Shown here: in pieces, positions 33,752-43,998 of the stretch
How positions within the stretch are numbered: position 1 is the stretch's first letter
Layout: the number at the start of each line of letters is the position of its first letter
Assembly: GCA_030248065.1 (NCBI GenBank)
Contig: JASAMV010009104.1
Location: 41,233-105,232 of the forward strand
DNA from: Rhynchonema sp. JSB1_4
Taxonomy: Eukaryota > Nematoda > Chromadorea > Monhysterida > Xyalidae
DNA length: 64,000 nucleotides
Reading direction: 5' to 3'
Made by a program: the position numbers and the translations under genes
Notes under the pieces: generated by a model
Databases searched by the model: none
What the model was told of the DNA's origin: nothing
The model's input: the letters and a program-made list of their open reading frames with translations, nothing else

Positions 33752-35225
33752 TGCGTGACAAGAGGGTCCAGTGTTCAGGACGGTCCAGCGTGCAAGAAGG
33801 TCCACGTACATAGCAACACGGTCCATTTTTAAAACGGGTGGTTGCATCAGGGTCCAGAAGCAACACGGTCCATTTTTAAAACGGGTGGTTGCATCAGGGT
33901 CCAGAAGCAACACGGTCCAGTTGCAGGAGGGTCTACGCGCAAGACGGTCCATGTGCAAGACGGTCCACGTGCAAGATGGTCCATGGTGCAAGAGGATCCA
34001 GCGTGCAAGAAGGTCCACGTACATAGCAACACGGTCCATTTTTAAAACGGGTGGTTGCATCAGGGTCCAGAAGCAACACGGTCCAGTTGCAGGAGGGTCT
34101 ACGCGCAAGACGGTCCATGTGCAAGACGGTCCACGTGCAAGATGGTCCATGGTGCAAGAGGATCCAGCGTGCAAGAAGGTCCACGTACATAGCAACACGG
34201 TCCATTTTTAAAACGGGTGGTTGCATCAGGGTCCAGAAGCAACACGGTCCAGTTGCAGGAGGGTCTACGCGAAGACGGTCCATGTGCAAGACGGTCCACG
34301 TGCAAGATGGTCCATGGTGCAAGAGGATCCAGCGTGCAAGAAGGTCCACGTACATAGCAACACGGTCCATTTTTAAAACGGGTGGTTGCATCAGGGTCCA
34401 GAAGCAACACGGTCCATTTTTAAAACGGGTGGTTGCATCAGGGTCCAGAAGCAACACGGTCCAGTTGCAGGAGGGTCTACGCGCAAGACGGTCCATGTGC
34501 AAGACGGTCCACGTGCAAGATGGTCCATGGTGCAAGAGGATCCAGGGTGCAAGAGGGTCCAGAGTGCAAGAGGTTCCATGGTGCAAGAGGGGCCATGTGC
34601 AAGAAGGTCCATGGGTCCATGGCAGCGAAACACACACAAACCAGGTTCTTGCAACCAGCGCGACCACGTCCAGAATCAAGGCAGCAGGTACCTAGAGCAA
34701 TGCATGTTGCTGAAGTATCGCACTCTCCACAGCGGCTGAAGTTTTTGCTCGACAAATAATTACCAGAATGTATTTTAACATTTCATTGGTTTCGGCCACT
34801 AGAGCATCATATTTCAGGCCTGCAATCTTGCGAACAGAACGAAAAGTACCCAAATTTTTGTTTGATATACCAAAAGTGGTAGCCGTCAGACACACCGATA
34901 GTTTAAGCGCCAAGCACGATGCAGTGCCTGTCGCCCATGGTATTGCTTTGTTGCAGTTCATGTTGAACGCGCTCCACTTTCACAAATCTATTGTTTCACA
35001 AATATTGCTCACAAATCACTATCGCTTGCTCTTGCACCCATGGACATTCTTGGCACGTGGACCGTCTTGCACATGGACCGTCTTGCGCGTGGACCCTCCT
35101 GCAACTGGACCGTGTTGCTTCTGGACCCTGATGCAACCACCAGTTTTGAAAATGGACCGTGTTGCTACGTGGACCCTCTCGCACGCTGGACCGTCGTCTT
35201 GAACACTGGACCCTCTTGTCACGCA
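33752..35225. mobile_element. Foldback (FB-like) element whose ends are tandem arrays
   Basis: The left end begins GGTTGCGTGACAAGAGGGTC and the right end is its complement (GACCCTCTTGTCACGCAACC). The left arm is a tandem array (33770 to about 34620) of 15-17-bp subunits of the form GCAAGA(C/T/A)GGTCCA(C/T)GT, ordered into 165-166-bp higher-order repeats. A 47-bp segment is duplicated in the first and last units. The right arm (about 35036-35225) is one inverted unit. The loop (34625-35035) is unique and has no recognisable transposase. Inverted repeats made of tandem subrepeats are characteristic of Drosophila Foldback elements; relationship to them is inference. Long open frames through the array result from its period. 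Confidence 0.75.
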
Positions 35226-35504
35226 ACCCTTCGTTTGTCATCACATGATGTGTTTGGTATTATCACTGCTGCCAATGCCATTTTGGCCTGCTTCAATACA
35301 GGCACTAACACGATCAGTTATTAAAAAATAATGGTATAATAAATGTGCATGCCTGTACTGCAGTTAGCTCAAAGGTCATAAAAGCACACACAATAATTTT
35401 CCATGACCAATAATTTTCCACCTTTTGCCTGTGCGAGGTAAAGGCAAACCACGCCAACACGAGCCCGATTTCGGAGGTGTTGTGCTTGCAAAACGAAAAG
35501 AAAG

Positions 35505-35575
35505 AGGAAAACCCCCCGCCCCCCCGGTGCCCCCCCCCCCCGGGCCCCCTCCCCCAGGTCACCCCCCCCCACTGA
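35505..35575. repeat. C-rich low-complexity tract
   Basis: Runs of up to 14 C with few interruptions; a similar tract occurs at 38065-38170. Likely error-prone in sequencing. Confidence 0.7.
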
Positions 35576-35754
35576 ATGTTTCACCACTGAAAAATTGTTT
35601 TTGTCCAATCCAGAATCGAGAATGTGCACAGGGAACGGAACAGCAATGGGCGAAAGTCAAAACACAATACCGGTATACGTTTTCTGTTGGGTCTGTCTGA
35701 CTGTTGGGACTCAGTCAGTCATATTAGTAAATAAAGTTTCGCATTGCAGTATTA

Positions 35755-36149
35755 CAAGGGCGAATCCAGGGGGGGCACAGGGGCCATGGCTCCCCCTTTG
35801 GTCCACTTGGCCCCTGAAGGGGGGACCGTTTCGGAAAGAAGAAGGCAAAGGGGCCCCTAAATCGCAGGATTTTCCCTCTGACACACTTCAAAAGCCCAAA
35901 AATTGCGCGCTTCGCCCGTCAGATACACCTATGTATTTTCAAAGCAATTTGGCTTTCGCGCGCGCAAAAAGTGCCAAATTTCGCGCGCTTCGCGTGCGTG
36001 GTCACATTTTGTATGATATTTTGTACAAAAAGCACGAGATTCAAAACAAGCACTAGATAAAAACGACTTTTCAAAAATGGAACAAGCACCAGATAAAAAT
36101 GACTTTTTGGATTTGGAACCCCCTTGGCCAAAAGCTGGATCCGCCACTG
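35755..36149. mobile_element. hAT-like MITE with 8-bp target duplication
   Basis: CAAGGGCGAATCCAG at the left and CTGGATCCGCCACTG at the right form imperfect 15-bp inverted ends. Both flanks are CAGTATTA (35747-35754 and 36150-36157), an 8-bp duplication as made by hAT transposases. The inside carries GCGCGCTTCGC motifs and no coding frame. Confidence 0.75.
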
Positions 36150-36815
36150 CAGTATTACCAAGCCATAGCATAAGTAACACAGCGGACTGAACCCGATTGA
36201 CTGACATGAGAATGTTCTTATTATCTTATAACACCTGCCACTTCGGAAAGAAAATTGGCGCCTCAAAAGTCCACAACTCTACATTACTATTGATACTAAA
36301 ATAGGAACTGCGTGTGTGTGTTTGTCGTCATTTTTGCATTTGAGTTGAATGCGTGGCACGATATTCAGTTTTGATCACTGAAAAATAAGAGCAGGTAAAA
36401 TTTGAAGTATATTTCCTTTGCTGATCATCATACTCGCTGTCGCTGTGTTTAGTAACTCATTACCAAGAAAGAACAGTAAAAATAAAATGATAAATATAGG
36501 AAAGCCTAAAACTGGTAAATTTCTGAGGATGCTTTCTATTCGCTAAAGGTCAGAGGCCAATAGGACGCAAAGTCGCCCATCTGATGAACGGAATGCTAAG
36601 CGTCGGACGGCCCAACCCGGGCCACAGGCACGGGTAATCGCCTAGGTCTTTACAGTGAACCAAATCCTATTTTCTAATCGATTCAATGTTCTGTACATAA
36701 TGAACAAAATCATGCTCATAGAAACAAAATACGACCAATAATTTTGGCACGATAAACATTAGACAACAATTAATTCAGGCAATCAGCAATCGACGGTTCA
36801 ACCAATATCGCTAAC

Positions 36816-39800
36816 ATGCTTGTCGCATCGAAACGCCCGATTTTGCTCGTTTTCATCAGTGTTCCCTTGCTAATTTATCTTCGATTGCGGACACCGATGG
36901 TCAAAGGACCGCCAGTGGATTTTCTCAAACGGCAAAATGTACTGGGATGGCACGAGGCAAAAGATGGCGAAAGTTCGGTTAGCAGTAACATGCGTTTATG
37001 ATTGAAAAGTCATCTCGTATCAATATTTTCAAACTTTCAAACTCTCCTGTAAAAAACTGATCAGTTCATCCATTTTTTTTAAATTTCTTGAACAAGAATG
37101 CTCTGGATAAAGGAGCTTTTCATAACCAAGATTGAAAGTCAGTTTTTACAGGTTTTCCTTTGATAGTGTCCTCAGTTAGTCACAAAACGTTGTAAGTAAA
37201 ACATTTGTGTGGATACAGCGGCCGAAAAGATCAAAGACTGGATACATTTCTAAAGAATGGTGAAGTAGGCATTTACTGAGTCAAAAATCCGACTCCTAAT
37301 GCATTAGCTATCATACCAAGTGAGTTCCAGCAGAATGCCTGAGTTTAGAAATTTCTGTAATTCCAGGCACAGCTAGGACACGCAGTCAAGCAGTGTATCG
37401 CAAATACATCCAAGCACCTCTGGCATGATTTCGTTAACGTTGTCAACAATTGCGTAAAACAGGTGAGTAATCTCAGGAAAACTAGTTTTTCTAAGTTTTC
37501 CAACAGTCTCGCTTCCAAAGCTAAAAACGTTGATAGCAATTCTGTTCAAACTCCCAGGAAAAATTAAGTATGTGAGACGCCATGACATTGCAGAATTCCC
37601 GTGTTGATCCCAGCAACAAGACGCAATTTCTGCTGCTGCACATGGGTCGGCTCAATGAAATCAAGTACTTTTTGCCGTTGGTCGTTGAAGGGAAACGAAC
37701 AAGTACGAGCTGTCGCTGGTTGACCATTGGCATTGGTGGCGATTCACAGGCCTGTGAAACATCAAATCGCTGAAGTTACAGAGCAGCTATAGTACATAGA
37801 TTTTAATTTAGGTTGAGAAAGAAATGAAAACCACGTATCCGGAATGTGAGCTCTATGGAATCGAGCCTGGTGACAAAGACCAGTATCACAACTTCAAAAG
37901 CTATGGAACAATAATACCAAAGGCCGTCGGTCAGTCCAAAGATCAATTAAACGTCGTTTTCTTGAGGGCTCCTGCACAGCTTTCTGGCTCATGCGCTGCG
38001 TGCACTGGCTTGCCCCCACATGGCTTAAGGCCCAACTATATTGTTGGCAAGATGTTTCGACCACCAAAAACCACCCACCCCCCAAAATTTTTTTTTTGTG
38101 TGCAGTTTGTGGTGGGAGAAAAAAAAGAGCCCCCCGGCCCCCCCGCCCCCCCCCCGCCCGGCCCTTACGCTTTTTTGGGTCCCCCACTTTTAAAGTCGAT
38201 AAATCGTTGCTTTTTGAGCCACTAAGTCTCATGCCCCGTCTATAAGGGCGTTTGGTCAAAGTGTGTTATGTGAAGGTGCTCAACACATTATTATTTTTTT
38301 GCTGTTTTTCTAGGTACTTTTGGTCGCAACGTTTGTAGGTGAGCAGCGCTCCCTAAATTTCTGGGGGTGGGGGCTTTTGAAAATTTGAATTTTTCTCTTT
38401 ATAGGTTTGTTTCGTCGGAAATGGAAGAAAATAGTTCCTGTGAAAAACGAAAAGGGAAAGTTGAGAAAAAGAAAAGCCGACTAGTTTAGCTTGTTCTTGT
38501 TCCATCAAGTTCTTGATGTTCTTTTGTTCTTTGTTGCGTCAGAGAACGAAGTATAGTTGGGCCTTGGGCTCGGCCAGATAGACCCGAAACCCAAAACAAG
38601 AAGCATGATAATCGAAATGTTTCGACTGACAGTATAAATTGTTCACGTTATCTACAAGTGACAAAACCAAAACATTTTCGATTATCATGCTTCGTGTTTC
38701 GGTTTTTTTCAAAACCCGAAGCCCGAAATGCGGACATAAAAAAATTATGTTTCTGGTTTCGGGTTTCAGGCCTACCTGGTGGAGCCCTGAATGCAAATAC
38801 CAAATGTGTTGCCTGAGTGCCTGGGTTGAGTTATGGACGGTCAAGGTGGAAATCGGTACCACACAGATGCAAAATTTTGTATGACGGAAGAATTTGATTT
38901 CAAAATGAATTGTAAGAGATATCATTTGAAAAAAGTTCGTGCATTATGCCCAACGTCAAGTGCTACTGATCATTCAAAATGTTTCATCCCTTTCTTCTCG
39001 GTTGTCCTTGAACGAATTTCTCTCAAATTTTATTTTTACACACGGTAATCCTGTTACAACACGTAAAAGTTCGGGACCTGAAAAGTTTTTCACTGCTATA
39101 CATTACCCGGCATTCTCTGGAAAAAGCTTCGGGGCTCCTTTTTCGTTCAGTTGACCAAGTGGTCAAGTAACTATCGCAATAATTCTGGTTTTTGCTACAA
39201 AAAAGGATGTTGAAACTGAGCAAAGATTGAAGGGAAAGGCATATAAAATTGAATGCACACAAATCATCATTAACGAACATAAAGGAATTATAAGAGGCTT
39301 CTATCGAGTGGCTTCTTTTGAGAAAATGCCAAATATGTGACAATGTATTTCCTTGCAACATCAGGGGTCGTGAAGGGAGAACTAACGATGCGTCTGCGTG
39401 CGAAGAATAGCTACGAATTTCACAAGGTGCCAATAGTTCCGATGCCTACTTTGCTGGACGAACACTTGCATTCGAGACTGGTCCACTTTGCGACTCTTGA
39501 CATTGAAGGTGGTCACTCTTGTGTAGACTTTGTTGGTCAACTATACGTCTACAACTTCGCTAAAAATCATACCGGTACATATAGGAATAGGAGAAATTTA
39601 GCATCTACAGTTTTCTCCTTTTATCCAGGATTCGAATATCCGATTCTGAAGGCGTTGGAAACGAACGAGCCGCTCGCACAAGCCGGCGTCAAATTCTGTC
39701 AGTTGGATGTCGAGCTGCACACGTCTGTATTTCTTATTCCTGCTGATAGGTTGCGCTTCTGCCAGTGTTTTCGTGATAAACCCCCGGGGGTTCTGTGCGG

Positions 39801-40396
39801 AAAATCGTCGAAATTTCCCTTTTTGTTCATTCTTCCGAAATACAGCCATCGGTGCGCTGATGTTGCACGCATGTGTCCTTAATAGGAAACCGGCATTGGT
39901 CCGGGTCTCTGACGCAATTTGCACATATGGCCGTGCAGTATGCCATGGCATCTTCCGCGCTTTTTTTACCAAATACATACATACCATGGAAAATGTGACA
40001 ATACGCGCGAAGCGCGCGAAAATTTGGCACTTCTTACGGGTGCGAAAGCCAGTTTTTATGGAAAATGGGAGTACCTGACGCGCGAAGCGCGCGATTTTTG
40101 GGGCAAATGAACCAAAGGAGGGTAACTGTGCCCACCTGGATCCACCCTTGATACAGTACAGCTCAAGATGCTTTGAAAGTTTTAACTCCTAATGCAGGCC
40201 CAAAATGGCGGTCAAATTCGATACCATCGTTCGAACTTTTGACGATTTTGATAAATTCGTGAGGACATTCCTGCGCCAGACGTCGTTTGTGCCGATAGTG
40301 GCCGCTGAGTTTATTGGACATCGAAAAGTGACATTGATCGACCCGACCGTGACTGAATGCAGGAAAATGTTTGATATGGACGAATGGCTCACTTGA
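36816..40396 (+). CDS. Membrane-anchored FkbM-type (Methyltransf_21-like) methyltransferase, 322 aa
   Basis: Exons 36816-36977, 37367-37462, 37594-37749, 37812-37929, 39365-39508, 39629-39722, 40198-40396; phases match throughout. Residues 8-22 form a hydrophobic signal-anchor after a short basic N terminus, so the enzyme should sit in the secretory pathway facing the lumen. The methyltransferase core shows WLTIGIGGD (128-136, S-adenosylmethionine loop), CELYGIEPG (150-158, acidic residue at the end of strand 2), GTIIPKAVG, VHFATLDIEGFE (217-228) and CQLDVELH. These follow the order seen in FkbM-domain proteins of invertebrates, which are presumed O-methyltransferases; the substrate is unknown. 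Exon 3 seems to end at a GC donor (CAG|GC), because every GT alternative gives a stop. Introns 4 and 6 contain transposon remnants. AATAAA lies at 40549-40554. An adjacent minus-strand gene converges on its 3' end. Confidence 0.8.
38065..38170. repeat. C-rich / T-run low-complexity tract in methyltransferase intron
   Basis: Runs of C with AAAATTTTTTTTTTG in between, resembling 35505-35575. Non-coding, inside intron 4 of the methyltransferase gene. Confidence 0.6.
38576..38715. repeat. Foldback repeat in methyltransferase intron 4
   Basis: AGAAGCATGATAATCGAAAT is repeated in inverted form (ATTTTCGATTATCATGCTTC) about 70 bp further on, flanked by AAACCCGAA-type repeats. Confidence 0.6.
39970..40150. 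mobile_element. Fragment of the hAT-like MITE, inverted, in methyltransferase intron 6
   Basis: The complement of this segment matches the left part of the 35755-36149 element (GGTGGATCCAGG..., GCGCGCTTCGC motifs, CCAAATTTTCGCGCGCTTCG). One end (CTGGATCCACCCTTG) is intact at 40150; the other is lost. Confidence 0.6.
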
Positions 40397-40548
40397 TGAC
40401 ATTTGGCTATACAGATGGGCGAAGCATCCCATAAATGCTCTCGCTAAAGAGTTCATCGTTATTAGATAACGTGCATATTTTAAGTTTATTGATGAGGTAC
40501 ACCATCCTATATGTTTTGCACTGTTTATTTATTTCACTGTGACACCGT

Positions 40549-40554
40549 AATAAA
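40549..40554 (+). promoter_or_regulatory. Polyadenylation signal of the methyltransferase gene
   Basis: AATAAA lies 153 bp after the stop. A minus-strand AATAAA (complement of TTTATT near 40523-40530) for the convergent gene lies just beyond it, so the two transcripts should overlap at their 3' ends. Confidence 0.55.
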
Positions 40555-40627
40555 ATGACTACTAGATTTCACCGCCGTCTAATGGAGCCCCCTCCCCCCT
40601 ACGGTTGTCTGCCCTGTGCTTTACGGA

Positions 40628-40915
40628 CTACGCAAGTGTAAACGCTTCACAATTGATTGGGCGTAACCAGAATTCAGTCCACTGCATCCGGCTTGCAAGG
40701 CTTTGTTCTTTCGGATAATCCGCCGGCTCTTCCGATACTCCGTCATGGTGCCCCAACAACCAGAGTTTTTCGATGAATTTCTTGCCGATGTCTGGTTCAT
40801 AACACAAAACCCAGTCTATTCTGAATTGCCAACTGTATAGTCCAGCCACGTGCTCGTGAGAAGCTTGCTTGGCCAGATTCAAAAATGCGCCGGTTGCACG
40901 GGTTTTCGCAAACAA
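40628..40915 (-). CDS. Unidentified gene, probable terminal exon
   Basis: A minus-strand frame ends at a stop at 40628. It has protein-like composition (IDWVLCYEPDIGKKFIEKLW, a His-His-Asp segment, then acidic and Pro-containing stretches). Either an acceptor (ctatacag) near 40847 or the longer open frame starting upstream could be its beginning. A minus-strand AATAAA lies about 100 bp beyond the stop. I do not recognise the family. A weakly similar peptide (AK-x-A ... SHE ... L-x-SW) is encoded in the centre of the palindrome near 53450-53520, so both may derive from one gene family. Confidence 0.4.
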   Translation of the reverse strand: MFAKTRATGAFLNLAKQASHEHVAGLYSWQFRIDWVLCYEPDIGKKFIEKLWLLGHHDGVSEEPADYPKEQSLASRMQWTEFWLRPINCEAFTLA

Positions 40916-40924
40916 AAGAAAGAG

Positions 40925-41050
40925 ATTGGGCCGAGAGACATGATGACAAGTTCCAGCTGGCTGACCTCAATTTGTTGCGTGCTTACGCGAACAGCAGCGT
41001 TGTTCAGCACACAAATGTTTTGGGAGTCAAAAGGGAATTTACGCACCGAG
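40925..41050. repeat. Dispersed repeat, inverted copy of 18265-18390
   Basis: Its complement contains GAACAACGCTGCTGTTCGCG, then a CACGC-CAA-TTGAGGTCAG segment and GTCAGCCAGCTGGAA, in the same order as at 18.3 kb. Confidence 0.6.
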
Positions 41051-42032
41051 TGGAGAGCGTGTTTTTAAAAAATACATGCATTTCTCTTTCTTTCATTTCC
41101 TAAACACGTGGAACCGGAACATTATTGGATCCGTTCAAAGTCAACTTCAAAATAAGTCGTCTCATGAGTTCGTGGCTGGACTTTACGTGATGCATCTTTG
41201 AATCGTGAAAATAATATTCGTGATAATAATCGTGACATAAACAAACCAAAGAATCGACACGCCATACCGTATATCTACAATGTACTGTATAAATAGGAAA
41301 ATTTGAGTTGATTGAGCTTGAATAGCGCGGAAATCCTTTGCAGACAGACAACACAAATAATAGCTGTCTCGTTGGTTCACCAATCTTATGCGCCTGCACA
41401 CCTTGTGCGTTCGCGCGAGGGGCCGTACTTTGCCCATGCACCGGCATTTGTATGACTAGTACATACGTTGGTGCATTCCCAAATTTTGGAGGCCCGCTTC
41501 ATGCACACTGTTGAGCGATATAAAGATTGGAGACAACATTGATCCAGTTCACAATACAGATCAGTGACTGATGTAACAACTTAAAGCAAAAAGCAGCAGA
41601 AAAGTTGAGTATATGTACATGCTAAGGTACACATATTCTGTATACGTAATGTGACGTTCCCCAGCTAAGCGTCAGTGTTTTTGCCAGTCCGGACATCCCG
41701 ATCAACATCACACATTTGCGTTGTGCGCACTCATTTTGTGTCTCTATGTTTACCGTATCCCACATCCCCCATTGTACGTAGCTATATACCTTCGACGACC
41801 ACACACAGTTGTACGCACATGCATATTTTCATTCGATCACAACAACAACATTATGCACCAACAAGAAGACAGACAGACAACAATAATGTCTGAGTTGACC
41901 GTCCCAAATTTCAATCATTTTTACGTGCGAGCATGCTTTGATAATTCGAGACATTTGGGCTGTGCGTGTGCATCAAACACCTGGTGTTTGGCAGCATAAA
42001 TATTGCTTATTGCAATCATACTGCCCTGAATG

Positions 42033-42784
42033 CAGGGTTGGATTTAAAAAAATTTTATTATCGAACTTTTGAAAAAAACGTTTTGAAATTTTTTTAAAAA
42101 TCACTTTTTTTATTCCGGACCCCCCAAAAAATTGGTTTCTTGAAGAATAAAATTGCTGAAATCATGTTAGTTAGGTTCGTTTTGAGGGACACAAAAGAGA
42201 ACTTTTCCATTGACTAGCATGTTTACGTCGATCACCTGCGATCTGATCCCTTTGGTCATGACTGCGAACCTCGAAGGTAACTTTGTGGGTACATTACAAA
42301 GGGAAGGCCAACCTTCTGTTTCTGAATTTGGGGATAAATTTGAAGAGAGATAAAGACTTACACCATGCTCATTTTGTGTCACAAAAGCAACAAATCACTA
42401 ATCCACGACCACTGCAAACAGACGAGCAACGTGGAGTCTGTAGCTAACGACACGCTCAACAACTGTACAGTATACGGTATGGGGTGTCCTATATTATACA
42501 TGTAGCGGTAGCTGGGATTTCTGAGAACTGTATTAGTGCATCACAACAACATTTCAAACTGAAATATAAGCGCCGCATGCAATTTTTTTAGAATCTTGAG
42601 CAATAAAACGCATGAAAACATGCCTTTTCACCCTAAAAAAGCGAGAAAATAACAGAAAAAAAGTGAAAAAATAATAAAAAGAGTGGACTTACTTTTTAAA
42701 ATTATAAAATAAAAAAGTGGCCAACTTTTATAAAAGAAAATTTTTTTTTACAAAAAAATTGTTTCTTTTTTTAATCCAACCCTG
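42033..42784. mobile_element. hAT-like non-autonomous element with 8-bp target duplication
   Basis: Ends are CAGGGTTGGATT and AATCCAACCCTG. Flanking CCTGAATG occurs at 42025-42032 and 42785-42792. Subterminal A/T runs are inverted. No transposase frame; the middle (about 42160-42580) is unique. Confidence 0.85.
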
Positions 42785-43998
42785 CCTGAATGTGTGTGGA
42801 ACAGGTTCATTCGTACTGAGAATGTTGCAATATTTTGTGTCGTGCCAGCGTGTTACATATGTATGTATACCAGCGTTCGAACAGAAACAACTGCAGAATG
42901 TGCGACACGTTTTTGGGGAAGTCAAGTTTTCCAATGCAGCACTTCCTTGTTGCTTGACCAGTGCAGATGATGCAGACAAGTGCATTTTGACGTTACGCCA
43001 TTGGTCCCCATTATAGTTCGTGGTTGCTTGTTTGAGCGTGCCAATGACCTAATGTTGTTAACCACGCGCCAAGGATTCCCATCTGGGATTACAAGGTTGC
43101 AGCGAGTGCCTCTGCATTTGTAGATTATACTATCGTATAAACATCCGAAACAATAAATACAGTTATAATTACATAAGCCCGGCTGCGTGCAGCAAAATGT
43201 ACTTAACAGTGATGGCTCAGTTGTGACGCGCCAAATCGGAATTCGCGGGTTCCAGTGCATAAACCACCACCTATATGTATGTATGTCCTGCAGCTGCTTG
43301 TTTTTTTAATTAACTTGTTTACGGGCAGAGCACACTTGTTTACGGTAACAACGTGCGCACAAAACGCCGTACTGTAATGGGTTTGGAAGCTGGCCAAAAG
43401 CTTGCGCAGTGCGCGTAATTCTTCACAGGTGGTTGTAACTGGTAACGATTACTAACGCACTTGGGCATGAAGTGCAACACCGCTACACTTTTTCAGTCCG
43501 TCACGTGACTTTACGCAACCTTGTCCAAGTGTTAAGCGGGATGGGGTATGATTCGGTACCCGTTACCACCGCGACATTAATCTTGACACGTGTTTATGCC
43601 CCGTCGTGATGGCCGCTCACGCAACTTTGTGTTGCACTTTGTCTCCGACAGTGCTCTCTCTGTAATTGATTGCTGGACCACTCTCAGCCTGCCTCGGCTA
43701 AACTGCACCCTTCTCTCCTTTGGCATCGTGGGTGCCTCGACACCTTATTGTGTGGCCCCTTTTTGTGCACACGTTTTTCGACAAGTTTGTGTGGACAGCT
43801 GCATTCATTCATAAAAGTCTGCTGCACGGCATAATGCTGCGTTTACGTTCGCTCAGTGCCGCTTTCCACTTCACTGGCGTGTAAATTACCAGAAGTACTA
43901 CAAACACTTTTTTTCAGAAAACTGGGATTGGAAACGAAACTCCCTGATCAGTTCAGATGTGATCCAGCTCAAACTACAGCACTGTGTCCAACAACGGT

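Noticed and set aside
33770..34620. CRISPR-like appearance of regularly spaced short repeats
   Set aside because: There are no unique spacers, the units form higher-order tandem repeats with an inverted partner, and the DNA is eukaryotic.
33665..34739. Several long open frames on both strands with repeated peptide units
   Set aside because: They are produced by the periodic array (165-166-bp units with subunits of 15-17 bp) of a foldback element and lack any signal, start or splice context.
39723..39882. Extension of the methyltransferase frame past 39722
   Set aside because: The frame runs into intron sequence; a GTCTGT donor at 39723 joined to 40198 restores phase and a plausible C terminus.
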